DNA of 6,497 nt from the NCBI GenBank assembly GCA_002419295.1, contig DIFW01000011.1, positions 1 to 6,497 on the forward strand, given 5' to 3'. The DNA is from Patescibacteria group bacterium UBA5738 (GTDB lineage: Bacteria > Patescibacteriota > Minisyncoccia > Minisyncoccales > UBA5738). The notes beneath the pieces were generated by a model. It was not told the origin of the DNA. It did no database searches and saw nothing but the letters and a program-made list of their open reading frames with translations. Of the stretch, positions 1-5,971 are shown piece after piece. Made by a program: the position numbers and the translations under genes. The number at the start of each line of letters is the position of its first letter. The stretch's first letter is position 1.

Positions 1-39
1 GATGTTGTGAGATTATTCTAACCGCGAAAATTATTTATT

Positions 40-1290
40 ATGCGCCAATCCCAACTTTTTACCAAAACTCAAAAGGAAATATCCGCCGACGAGACCAACG
101 CGGGAACGCGGCTGTTGTTGCGCGGCGGGTTTATTGACAAAACAGCGGCCGGAGTCTACACGATTTTGCCGCTCGGTCTTCGCGTATTGCAAAAAATTGA
201 AAAGATTATCAGCGCAAAAATGGATGATCTGGGCGCGCAAAGGCTGGTTATGCCCGCGCTTGTACCCAAGAAAAATTGGGAAACCACCGGCCGCTGGAAT
301 TACGACCTTTTCAAACTCAAAGGCGCCGGAGGGGAGGAATACGGGTTGGCGGCCACGCTTGAAGAAGTGGCTACTCCTTTGGCGAAGAAATTCGCGTTTT
401 CCTATAAAGATTTCCCTTTTGCCATTTATCAGATTCAAACCAAATTTCGCAATGAATTGCGCGCCAAATCGGGATTGTTGCGCGGCCGGGAATTTTTGAT
501 GAAAGATTTATATTCTTTCCATATCAGCCAGAAAGACTGCGATGAATATTACGAACGGGTGAAGGAAGCGTATTTTTCAATCTTCAAGCAAGCGGGCATA
601 GTTCAGGATACTTATCTGACCTTATCAAGCGGTGGAAGTTTTTCCAAGTTTTCCCACGAATTCCAAACCGCCTCGGGGGCGGGCGAGGATTTGATCTATC
701 TTTGCGATAATTGCGGGATCGCGATCAATCGCGAAATAAAATCCGAATATCCAAAATGTCCGGAATGCGGCGGCGAGAAATTCAGCGAGAAAAAAGCGAT
801 TGAAGTGGGAAATATCTTCAAACTGGGAACAAAATTCAGCGCCGCGTTCGGTTTTGAAGCAACCGGCGGCGATGGATGCAAATTGCCGGTTTTGATGTGC
901 TGTTATGGCATTGGGCTGACGCGCTTGCTGGGAACTGTGGCCGAAACCAGCCGCGATGATGCGGGGATAATTTGGCCCGAAACAATCGCGCCGTTTAGCG
1001 TTCATTTGATGGAATTGGAGTCAAAAGACGAACCGGCAAACCGCCGGATAAAAGAAGCCAGCCGGAGAATCCGCCAGGATTTACAAAAGAATCAAATCGA
1101 AGTACTATACGATGACCGGGCGGGCAAGTCCGCCGGGGAAAAATTCAAGGATAGCGATCTTTTGGGAATACCCAATCGGGTCGTAGTCAGCGCGAAAACG
1201 CTGGAAAAAAACAGCGTTGAATTAAAAAAACGCGCCGGATTGGAAACCGTATTGATTGGTTTTGATGGGATCGCGGATTATAAATTTTAG
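40..1290 (+). CDS. proS: Prolyl-tRNA synthetase, compact form lacking the INS editing domain
   Basis: This cytoplasmic class II enzyme joins proline to tRNA-Pro using ATP. The 416-residue protein opens with the usual bacterial ProS N-terminus (MRQSQLF). Motif 1 lies around residues 36-75 (AAGVYTILPLGLR to VMPAL), the TLEE substrate loop at 107-110, motif 2 around 136-160 (FRNELRAKSG, then GREFLMKDLYSFH), and motif 3 at 290-300 (GIGLTRLLGTV). The anticodon-binding domain follows from about 318. Typical bacterial ProS is about 570 residues, with a roughly 180-residue INS domain that deacylates Ala-tRNA-Pro. Here the INS site, between about 228 and 252, holds only a short linker with four cysteines (C222, C225, C240, C243) spaced like a zinc ribbon. 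Cis-editing of mischarged alanine is therefore probably missing. The start at 40 is set by the family N-terminus; no Shine-Dalgarno is visible. mreB follows after 10 bases. The identification is very secure; zinc binding is inferred. Confidence 0.97.
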   Translation: MRQSQLFTKTQKEISADETNAGTRLLLRGGFIDKTAAGVYTILPLGLRVLQKIEKIISAKMDDLGAQRLVMPALVPKKNWETTGRWNYDLFKLKGAGGEEYGLAATLEEVATPLAKKFAFSYKDFPFAIYQIQTKFRNELRAKSGLLRGREFLMKDLYSFHISQKDCDEYYERVKEAYFSIFKQAGIVQDTYLTLSSGGSFSKFSHEFQTASGAGEDLIYLCDNCGIAINREIKSEYPKCPECGGEKFSEKKAIEVGNIFKLGTKFSAAFGFEATGGDGCKLPVLMCCYGIGLTRLLGTVAETSRDDAGIIWPETIAPFSVHLMELESKDEPANRRIKEASRRIRQDLQKNQIEVLYDDRAGKSAGEKFKDSDLLGIPNRVVVSAKTLEKNSVELKKRAGLETVLIGFDGIADYKF

Positions 1291-1300
1291 AAAAATCAAG

Positions 1301-2407
1301 ATGAAACTTTGGGACAAATTTACAAAATTATTTTCCGAGGATATGGCTATTGATTTGGGCACGGCTAACTGCGTGGTCTATGTCCAAGGGAGGGGAATTG
1401 TGATGTTCGAGCCGTCCGTGGTGGCCGTGAACCAAAAAACCGGCCAGATTTTGGCCGTGGGCGAAGAAGCCAAGAAAATGGTGGGGCGCACTCCCTCGCA
1501 CATCACGGCGGTGAGGCCGATGAGGCACGGCGTTATTTCCGACTTTGAGGTCACCGAAGAAATGTTCCGCTATTTCATTGAAAAAGCGCGCAAGAGAAAA
1601 TTGCTGTTCAATATGCGGCCGCGCGTGATCGTGGGCGTGCCCGTGGGCGTTACCGAAGTGGAAAAAAAGGCGGTGATTGACGCGGGTAAATCCGCGGGGG
1701 CGCGAGAGGTGTTTTTGATTGATGAGCCGATGGCTTCGGCAATCGGCATTCGTTTGCCGGTTTGCGAACCGCAGGGAAGTTTTGTGGTTGATTTGGGCGG
1801 CGGTACCACCGAAATCGCAGTAATTTCATTGGGGGGGATTGTGTTTGGCAAGAGCTTGCGCGTTGCCGGCGACAAGCTTTGCGAAGACATAATGCAATTT
1901 GTGCAGGAGGAATATAAGCTTTTAATCGGCGAAAGAATGGCCGAAAACATCAAAATCGGCATTGGCTTGGCCTATTCTTCGGATAGCGCCGCGGGCAAGG
2001 CCGGATCGGCGGCGGCGAAAAAAGAAAAACCGGTCAAGCGCGATTTTAAAATGCGCGGCCGCAATTTGGTGACCGGACTTCCCGAAGAAATTGTCATTTC
2101 CGAAAATGAAATCCGCAAGGCGATTGACCGATCGGTGCGCCAGATTGTCAACGAAATCAAAATGGCCATTGAAGAAACTCCGCCGGAGTTGATTGCCGAT
2201 ATTATGCATAATGGAATTTATCTGTGCGGTGGAGGCAGTCAGTTGCGCGGATTGGACGAATTGATTGCCAAAGAAACCCGAATGCCGGTGAAAACCGTGG
2301 AAGATCCCAAAACCACGGTGGTGCGCGGCGCGGGCATGGTGCTGGAAAACTTGGACACCTTGCGCGAAGTTCTGATCGAAACCAAAGAACTGGAACCCCC
2401 CAAGTGA
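1301..2407 (+). CDS. mreB: Rod-shape-determining actin homologue MreB
   Basis: MreB is a bacterial actin that polymerises on the inner face of the membrane and guides lateral peptidoglycan synthesis. At 368 residues from the chosen start it is somewhat longer than the usual 335-350. Visible signatures are an N-terminal amphipathic membrane-binding segment (MKLWDKFTKLF), the phosphate-1 loop DLGTAN (18-23), DEP (141-143), phosphate-2 DLGGGTTE (164-171) and the adenosine motif CGGGSQL (309-315). An Ala/Lys/Ser-rich insertion at about 226-246 sits just before the KMRGRNLVTGLP segment (250-261), where MreB proteins normally have only a few residues. I chose ATG 1301 because MKLWDKF matches the family N-terminus. 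The in-frame ATG at 1256 would add 15 atypical residues and overlap proS. No mreC, mreD or rodA follows; a strong hairpin comes 55 bases after the stop. The gene is probably in an operon with proS. Confidence 0.96.
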   Translation: MKLWDKFTKLFSEDMAIDLGTANCVVYVQGRGIVMFEPSVVAVNQKTGQILAVGEEAKKMVGRTPSHITAVRPMRHGVISDFEVTEEMFRYFIEKARKRKLLFNMRPRVIVGVPVGVTEVEKKAVIDAGKSAGAREVFLIDEPMASAIGIRLPVCEPQGSFVVDLGGGTTEIAVISLGGIVFGKSLRVAGDKLCEDIMQFVQEEYKLLIGERMAENIKIGIGLAYSSDSAAGKAGSAAAKKEKPVKRDFKMRGRNLVTGLPEEIVISENEIRKAIDRSVRQIVNEIKMAIEETPPELIADIMHNGIYLCGGGSQLRGLDELIAKETRMPVKTVEDPKTTVVRGAGMVLENLDTLREVLIETKELEPPK

Positions 2408-2461
2408 TCATTGATCATTTATAATTGATAATTGATTGAAAAATAAAATACGAAATCAAAA

Positions 2462-2484
2462 CGCCCCCGCAATATGCGGGGGCG
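2462..2484 (+). terminator. GC-rich hairpin after mreB, possible terminator
   Basis: A perfect 9-bp stem (CGCCCCCGC, 2462-2470, with GCGGGGGCG, 2476-2484) closes an AATAT loop 55 bases after the mreB stop. On the + strand the following bases (GCGTTGT) form only a poor U-tract. On the - strand the hairpin is followed by GTTTTGATTT, a better U-tract, so it could act on antisense transcripts or in both directions. Its position argues that it ends the proS-mreB transcript; efficiency cannot be judged from sequence. Confidence 0.55.
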
Positions 2485-2759
2485 GCGTTGTAAAAAAATG
2501 AAGGAGTTTTATTCTTCACCAGATAAAAAAATCGTGATATTGGCTCCTACAAAAGAACAATTTGGCGAAACTTGTTTATGGGAATCCTTAACTGCTTCTT
2601 CCAGTAGATTTGTATTCAAGCACAGAAGAGAGGTATTTTCCAGCTTAATCGTTCCCCCTCATTTTGCACGCACTGCAACACCAGTGCGCATAGATTGGAG
2701 AAATTTGCAATATAATACCATAGAATCACCATTTTATTTATTGATTATTTTTAAAATTT
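2485..2759. other. Spacer without a supported gene
   Basis: I see no convincing gene here. An open frame runs through it on the + strand, but its translation has no recognisable motif, has patchy low-complexity composition and overlaps the next gene in another frame. The bases are AT-richer than the flanking genes. Two local features are visible: a 7-bp inverted repeat CGCACTG (2669-2675) / CAGTGCG (2682-2688), and a TATAAT hexamer at 2711-2716 that could be a -10 element for the gene at 2803, although no good -35 lies at the right distance. Confidence 0.5.
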
Positions 2760-2792
2760 TGTCAAGATTAACAAAGGGCGGAAATTGGGGTA
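2760..2792 (+). repeat. 33-base direct repeat, left copy
   Basis: This 33-base block begins TGTCAAGATTAACAA and ends GAAATTGGGGTA. It recurs at 3480-3512, exactly 720 bases downstream, with one difference (A at 2775, G at 3495). It ends 10 bases before the start codon of the nucleotidyltransferase gene. Sequence on either side of the two copies does not match, so the repeat has sharp edges. It contains TTAACA (2768-2773), which lies 17 bases before TAAGGT (2791-2796), a poor -10. Confidence 0.9.
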
Positions 2793-2802
2793 AGGTTGAA
2801 AT

Positions 2803-3330
2803 ATGGAAAATAAAGATGAAATTATTCCTTATGAAAAGGTTTTCCGGGAGCTGAATAAAGCCGGGGTGGATTATTTGGTTTGCGGCGGCACGGCGGTGGT
2901 GATGCTGGGATTCGCCCGCACGACAATTGATTTAGATTTGATTGTTGCCATGGAAAAGGAGAATCTGGAGAAAGTCTACGATGTTATGGCAAGTCTGGGA
3001 TTTAAGATCGCGGTACCGATTGGCAAAGACGAATTTACCGATAAAGAAACGCTGGCGCGAATTGGAAAAGAGAAAAATATGAAAGTGGCTTCTTTTAACA
3101 ATCCGAAGAATCCATTCGAGATTGTCGATATCGGGGTTAATTTGCCCGATATTGTCCGGATATTGGGAAACAAGAAATTTATCCAAGTTGAGGATTTGAT
3201 AATTCCGGTAATTTTTATCAAAGATTTGATAAAAATGAAAAAAGATTTGGCGCGGCCGAAAGATATTGTCGATGCGCAAAATTTGAAGGAAATTCAAAAA
3301 TATGAGAAACGAAAAACAAAAAACGATTGA
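2803..3330 (+). CDS. Predicted nucleotidyltransferase (MNT / AbiEii / DUF6036-like)
   Basis: This 175-residue protein has the signature of a minimal DNA polymerase beta-type nucleotidyltransferase. GGTA at 28-31 is followed by GFARTTIDLDLIV at 36-48, where D43 and D45 would bind metal. A third acidic residue, probably D109 in FEIVDI, follows later. The C-terminal LIKMKKDLARPKDIVDAQNL (142-161) matches the LIxMK...RPKDxxD tail seen in AbiEii/DUF6036-like proteins. Some relatives are toxins or antitoxins that add nucleotides to RNA or protein; the substrate here cannot be told from sequence. The start at 2803 gives a complete fold, with a weak AAGG at 2792-2795 upstream. The 3' end overlaps a 45-residue ORF by 29 bases, suggesting translational coupling. 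The gene lies between two 33-base direct repeats, so it may be an acquired or losable cassette. The fold call is strong; the biological role is open. Confidence 0.85.
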   Translation: MENKDEIIPYEKVFRELNKAGVDYLVCGGTAVVMLGFARTTIDLDLIVAMEKENLEKVYDVMASLGFKIAVPIGKDEFTDKETLARIGKEKNMKVASFNNPKNPFEIVDIGVNLPDIVRILGNKKFIQVEDLIIPVIFIKDLIKMKKDLARPKDIVDAQNLKEIQKYEKRKTKND

Positions 3331-3439
3331 CCCGCATTTGATCTATGTCTACAAAAACACAACACCCGCGCAACGGCTGGAATGGCTCAAGCGCGTCGTT
3401 GGTTTCGTCAAAAAAATGAAAGCCAAGAAGAGTGATTGA
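3302..3439 (+). CDS. 45-residue small protein overlapping the nucleotidyltransferase
   Basis: The ORF encodes 45 residues, beginning MRNEKQKTIDPHLIYVYKN and containing TPAQRLEWLKRVVGFVKKMK. It starts inside the last 29 bases of the nucleotidyltransferase gene in the +1 frame. GAAGGA (3285-3290), 11 bases before the ATG, is the most Shine-Dalgarno-like sequence in the window. The middle resembles the T-x-x-x-R-L-x-W-L-x-x-x-x-x-F-(V/I) core that I associate with small ORFs next to nucleotidyltransferases of this type, which suggests a short amphipathic helix and a binding partner. The C-terminus is strongly basic. No function can be assigned. It could be a cognate partner, perhaps the other half of a toxin-antitoxin-like pair, or a chance ORF. 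The overlap and partner-like motif favour a real gene. Confidence 0.6.
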   Translation: MRNEKQKTIDPHLIYVYKNTTPAQRLEWLKRVVGFVKKMKAKKSD

Positions 3440-3479
3440 TTGGCTTCGTTTCCTTGTTTTATAAAGGTTTGTCAATCTC

Positions 3480-3512
3480 TGTCAAGATTAACAAGGGGCG
3501 GAAATTGGGGTA
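3480..3512 (+). repeat. 33-base direct repeat, right copy
   Basis: This is the second copy of the block at 2760-2792, matching 32 of 33 bases. It lies 40 bases after the stop of the 45-residue ORF and 135 bases before gatC. Together the copies bracket the nucleotidyltransferase and its partner ORF. Recombination between them would remove 720 bases and leave one clean copy. Confidence 0.9.
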
Positions 3513-3516
3513 TCAT
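3488..3516 (+). promoter_or_regulatory. Candidate sigma70-type promoter for gatCA, partly inside the repeat
   Basis: TTAACA (3488-3493) and TATCAT (3511-3516) are separated by 17 bases and each differs from the consensus -35/-10 hexamer at one position. The -35, the spacer and the first two bases of the -10 belong to the direct repeat; the last four bases of the -10 come from unique flanking sequence. Transcription would begin near 3523 and give a leader of about 125 bases before gatC. The left repeat copy has the same -35 but a poor -10 (TAAGGT). Confidence 0.45.
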
Positions 3517-3563
3517 TAAGTATCGGATTTTAATTGGAAATTGTTTTTATTGAAAATTTAATG

Positions 3564-3594
3564 TCCGCCGGAGGCGGGTCCGTCCTTTGGCGGA
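3564..3594. repeat. Tandem CCGCC/GGCGG double hairpin
   Basis: Two small GC-rich stem-loops stand next to each other in otherwise AT-rich spacer: CCGCC-GGA-GGCGG (3565-3577), then TCCG(T)CC-TTT-GGCGGA (3579-3594) with one bulged T. TCCGCC at 3564-3569 can also pair with GGCGGA at 3589-3594, giving one longer stem. Neither strand has a clear U-tract directly after it, so it is not an obvious terminator. It resembles dispersed intergenic hairpin repeats; no second copy is in this window. Confidence 0.6.
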
Positions 3595-3621
3595 AAAATT
3601 GGCAATTGAAAATTGAAAATT

Positions 3622-3639
3622 AATTTTGTAATCAAAATT
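3622..3639 (+). other. AT-rich stem-loop just upstream of gatC
   Basis: AATTTTG (3622-3628) pairs perfectly with CAAAATT (3633-3639) around a TAAT loop. The stem ends 8 bases before the gatC ATG. It may hinder or mark translation initiation, or it may be a by-product of the repeated AATTG/AAATT words in this spacer. Confidence 0.35.
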
Positions 3640-3647
3640 GCACTCAT

Positions 3648-3935
3648 ATGCTGTCCAAACAAGAAACGCAACATATTGCCAAGCTGGCGCGGCTGGGATT
3701 GAGCGAGGAGGAGATCATTAAATACCAAAAGGATCTTTCGGATATTTTGGGTTACATCGACAAGCTCAAGGAGGTTGATATTGATGGTGTCGCGCCGTTC
3801 GCGGATTCCGCGGCGTCGGCCAATGTTTTGCGCCAAGACGAAGCGATGCCGCGATCGCCGCAAAAAACGGGCGAATTGCGTCAAGCGTTTCCGGAAGCAA
3901 AAAACGGATACCTGAAAGTTAAATCAATTCTTTGA
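3648..3935 (+). CDS. gatC: Asp/Glu-tRNA amidotransferase subunit C
   Basis: GatC is the small subunit of the GatCAB amidotransferase, which converts Glu-tRNA(Gln) and Asp-tRNA(Asn) to the correct Gln- and Asn-tRNAs; it wraps round and stabilises GatA. The 95-residue length is typical. The protein shows the family's N-terminal helix (IAKLARLGLSEEEI, 10-23) and DLSDILGYIDKLKEVDIDGV (29-48). These are followed by the extended segment with VLRQDEAMPRS (60-70), where the family has LREDxxxxS. The start at 3648 fits the family; no Shine-Dalgarno is visible. gatA begins one base after the stop, so the two are almost certainly co-translated. Its presence suggests the organism makes Gln-tRNA and/or Asn-tRNA by the indirect route. 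Confidence 0.95.
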   Translation: MLSKQETQHIAKLARLGLSEEEIIKYQKDLSDILGYIDKLKEVDIDGVAPFADSAASANVLRQDEAMPRSPQKTGELRQAFPEAKNGYLKVKSIL

Positions 3936-3936
3936 T

Positions 3937-5343
3937 ATGGAGTTAAATAATTTCACAATCGGCCGGGCGCATGACGGGTTGATAAAAAAAGAGTTTTCCG
4001 CGGTTGAGCTGGCCAAATCCTATTTGGAAAAAATTGAAAAAGAAGACGAAAAAATTTTTGCGTATTTAACGATCACGCGCGATTTGGCGCTGGAGCAGGC
4101 CGCCGCGGCGGATGAAACAATAAGAAAGGGGGATGACTTGCCTTTGCTTGCTGGGATTCCCATGGCAATCAAAGACATTATTATGGTTCAGGGCGCCAAA
4201 TGCACGGGGGCTTCAAAAATTCTTGAAAATTATATCGCTCCTTATGACGCGACCGTCATAAAAAAATTAAGGGATGAGGGAGCGGTGTTTTTGGGCAAAG
4301 CCAACTGCGACGAATTCGCGATGGGCAGTTCCAATGAGAATTCGGCATTCGGCCCGGCGCGCAATCCCATAGATACCAATCTTGTTCCGGGGGGCTCTTC
4401 GGGCGGATCGGCGGCGGCAGTGGCGGCAAATCTTTGCGTGGCGGCGCTGGGCACGGATACCGGCGGCTCCATTCGTTTGCCATCATGTTTTTGCGGTGTC
4501 GCGGGGCTAAAACCGACATACGGCGCGGTTTCCCGTTATGGCGCGATGGCCTATGCGTCTTCGCTGGATCAAATCGGTCCGATCGCCAAAAACATTGAAG
4601 ACGCTCAAATTATTTTTGAGGCGATCCGCGGCGCCGATCCGCGGGATTCCACTTCGGCCGATATTCATTTTGCCGCGGCGCAAAAACAAAAATATCGCAT
4701 CGGCATTCCTAAAGAATATTTCATCAAAGGCACGGACCCGCGGATTGAGCAATTAATCAGGCAAAAGATCGGCGAACTGGAAGCGCGGGGCAACGAAATT
4801 ATCGAAGTGAGCCTGCCGCACACCGAATACGCGCTGGCATGTTATTACATTATCGCCACTTCGGAGGCGAGCGCCAATTTGGCGAAATTTGACGGAATCC
4901 GCTATGGTTATTCGGACAAAACCGCCGAAAATGTCGCCGATATCTATTTCAAGAGCCGCGGCAAGGGATTTGGGGCGGAGGTCCGCCGGCGGATTATGCT
5001 GGGTACATATGTTTTGTCGGCCGGTTATTATGATGCCTATTATGTGCGGGCGCAAAAGGTGAGAACTTTGATCAAGCGCGATTTTGACGAGGCGTTCAAA
5101 AAGGTTGATGCGATGATCGCGCCGGTGTCGCCGACACTTCCGTTTATGATCGGTGAAAAAATCGACGATCCTTTGCAAATGTATTTGGCCGATATTTTCA
5201 CCATTTCAATTAATTTGGCCGGAGTCCCGTCGCTGGCGATGCCTTGCGGCAAGGTTGGCGGATTGCCTGCCGGACTGCAGATTATCGGCAAGCATTTTGG
5301 CGAAAACACATTGTTTGAAATCGGAAAAATTATCAAAAATTGA
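3937..5343 (+). CDS. gatA: Asp/Glu-tRNA amidotransferase subunit A (glutaminase)
   Basis: GatA hydrolyses glutamine and passes ammonia to GatB, which amidates misacylated tRNA. This 468-residue amidase-signature protein carries the full Ser-cisSer-Lys triad: K79 in PMAIKD (75-80), S154 in PGGSSGGSAA (151-160) and S178 in TDTGGSIRLP (173-182). These numbers coincide with those I recall for well-studied GatA proteins, so the N-terminal half has no shifts. The flanking segments GKANCDEFAMGSSNENSAFG (120-139) and GLKPTYGAVSRYG (190-202) are also standard. The C-terminus stops soon after IIGKHFGENTLF and is about 15-20 residues shorter than common GatA, which end with a further helix. The start at 3937, one base after the gatC stop, implies coupling. 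gatB is not in the window. Confidence 0.97.
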   Translation: MELNNFTIGRAHDGLIKKEFSAVELAKSYLEKIEKEDEKIFAYLTITRDLALEQAAAADETIRKGDDLPLLAGIPMAIKDIIMVQGAKCTGASKILENYIAPYDATVIKKLRDEGAVFLGKANCDEFAMGSSNENSAFGPARNPIDTNLVPGGSSGGSAAAVAANLCVAALGTDTGGSIRLPSCFCGVAGLKPTYGAVSRYGAMAYASSLDQIGPIAKNIEDAQIIFEAIRGADPRDSTSADIHFAAAQKQKYRIGIPKEYFIKGTDPRIEQLIRQKIGELEARGNEIIEVSLPHTEYALACYYIIATSEASANLAKFDGIRYGYSDKTAENVADIYFKSRGKGFGAEVRRRIMLGTYVLSAGYYDAYYVRAQKVRTLIKRDFDEAFKKVDAMIAPVSPTLPFMIGEKIDDPLQMYLADIFTISINLAGVPSLAMPCGKVGGLPAGLQIIGKHFGENTLFEIGKIIKN

Positions 5344-5358
5344 AAATATTAATCAATC

Positions 5359-5886
5359 ATGGATTTTTCCAATCTTAGTTTTGATGAAATCTTTTTCCCC
5401 GAAATGACCGGCTGGCTTTTGGCCGCCAAGATTTTTTTTATTCTTTTTAATTTTGGGGTCATTGCTTTCATTATTTATGTTTGGGCGACCACGATTTATT
5501 TGCGCCGGCTTTTTATTTGGGATTTGGTGGAATTTTTCACTTTTCGCGCCTATAATGTGAAGCTGATCGACAAAGAATGGCGAAGAATAAAAAAACGGCT
5601 AATCACCCAAAGGCCGGTGGAAATGAAGCTGGCAATCGTTGAAGCCGCCGCTTTGATGAATGATGTTTTGGCCAGGCAAGGGTACGGAGGTAAAAATTTA
5701 TCCGACAAGCTGGCAAATTCCAGAGAAGATGTTTTTTCGGATTTGGATATGCTCAAAGAGGCCGATCGCCTCTACCGCCAGTTGGTAAAGAATCCTGCCA
5801 TCCAGCTTGATTATCAAACCGCCAAATCCGCGATTTTATCTTTTGAACAAGGGTTCAAGGATATTTCCGCGTTTCGCGACAAATAA
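5359..5886 (+). CDS. Small membrane-anchored protein of unknown function
   Basis: I cannot name this 175-residue protein. It has one strong hydrophobic segment at about 19-48 (from WLLAAKIFFILF to TTIYLRR). The positive residues that follow suggest the remainder is cytoplasmic. Next come an aromatic stretch (LFIWDLVEFFTF, 51-62) and a soluble helical domain. That domain contains EWRRIKKRL (73-81), EMKLAIVEAAALMNDVLARQGYGGKNLSDKL (88-118) and FSDLDMLKEADRLYRQLVKNP (126-146). The pattern of a helix with LAIxEA and a GYxGxxLxxxL turn is one I associate with single-TM proteins in Patescibacteria; relatives often carry an RNxIAH-like motif near the position that here reads LVKNPAIQL. It starts 15 bases after gatA, with no Shine-Dalgarno, and may share that transcript. 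The gene is likely real; any enzymatic or RNA-related role is speculation. Confidence 0.8.
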   Translation: MDFSNLSFDEIFFPEMTGWLLAAKIFFILFNFGVIAFIIYVWATTIYLRRLFIWDLVEFFTFRAYNVKLIDKEWRRIKKRLITQRPVEMKLAIVEAAALMNDVLARQGYGGKNLSDKLANSREDVFSDLDMLKEADRLYRQLVKNPAIQLDYQTAKSAILSFEQGFKDISAFRDK

Positions 5887-5915
5887 GCCCTCCGCGCTTG
5901 CCGAATGTTTTTTGG

Positions 5916-5944
5916 TTGACCGGAAATAAGAATTGAGTTATAAT
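5916..5944 (+). promoter_or_regulatory. Strong sigma70-type promoter of the tRNA cluster
   Basis: TTGACC (5916-5921) and a perfect TATAAT (5939-5944) are separated by exactly 17 bases, with one mismatch to consensus in total. Transcription would begin near 5951, about 20 bases before the first tRNA. This is the best promoter in the window, as expected for stable RNA genes. Confidence 0.85.
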
Positions 5945-5971
5945 CAACGGGTATTCGCCAAGAGGATCATT

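Noticed and set aside
1..21. Possible tail of an upstream gene ending at TAA 19-21
   Set aside because: Only six codons are available and any frame could end by chance.
625..1005. Minus-strand frames inside proS, mreB, gatA and the 5359 gene
   Set aside because: They are antisense shadows of strongly supported genes and show no motif of their own.
1256..1300. Upstream in-frame ATG that would lengthen MreB by 15 residues
   Set aside because: The added residues do not fit MreB, and the ATG at 1301 gives the expected amphipathic N-terminus.
2474..2854. Open frame of 126 codons on the + strand between mreB and the nucleotidyltransferase
   Set aside because: Its first ATG lies inside the 3' arm of the GC hairpin, no domain pattern is visible, its tail reads through the direct repeat, and it overlaps the well-supported gene at 2803 out of frame.
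2760..3512. CRISPR array
   Set aside because: There are only two copies of the repeat, 720 bases apart, with genes between them.
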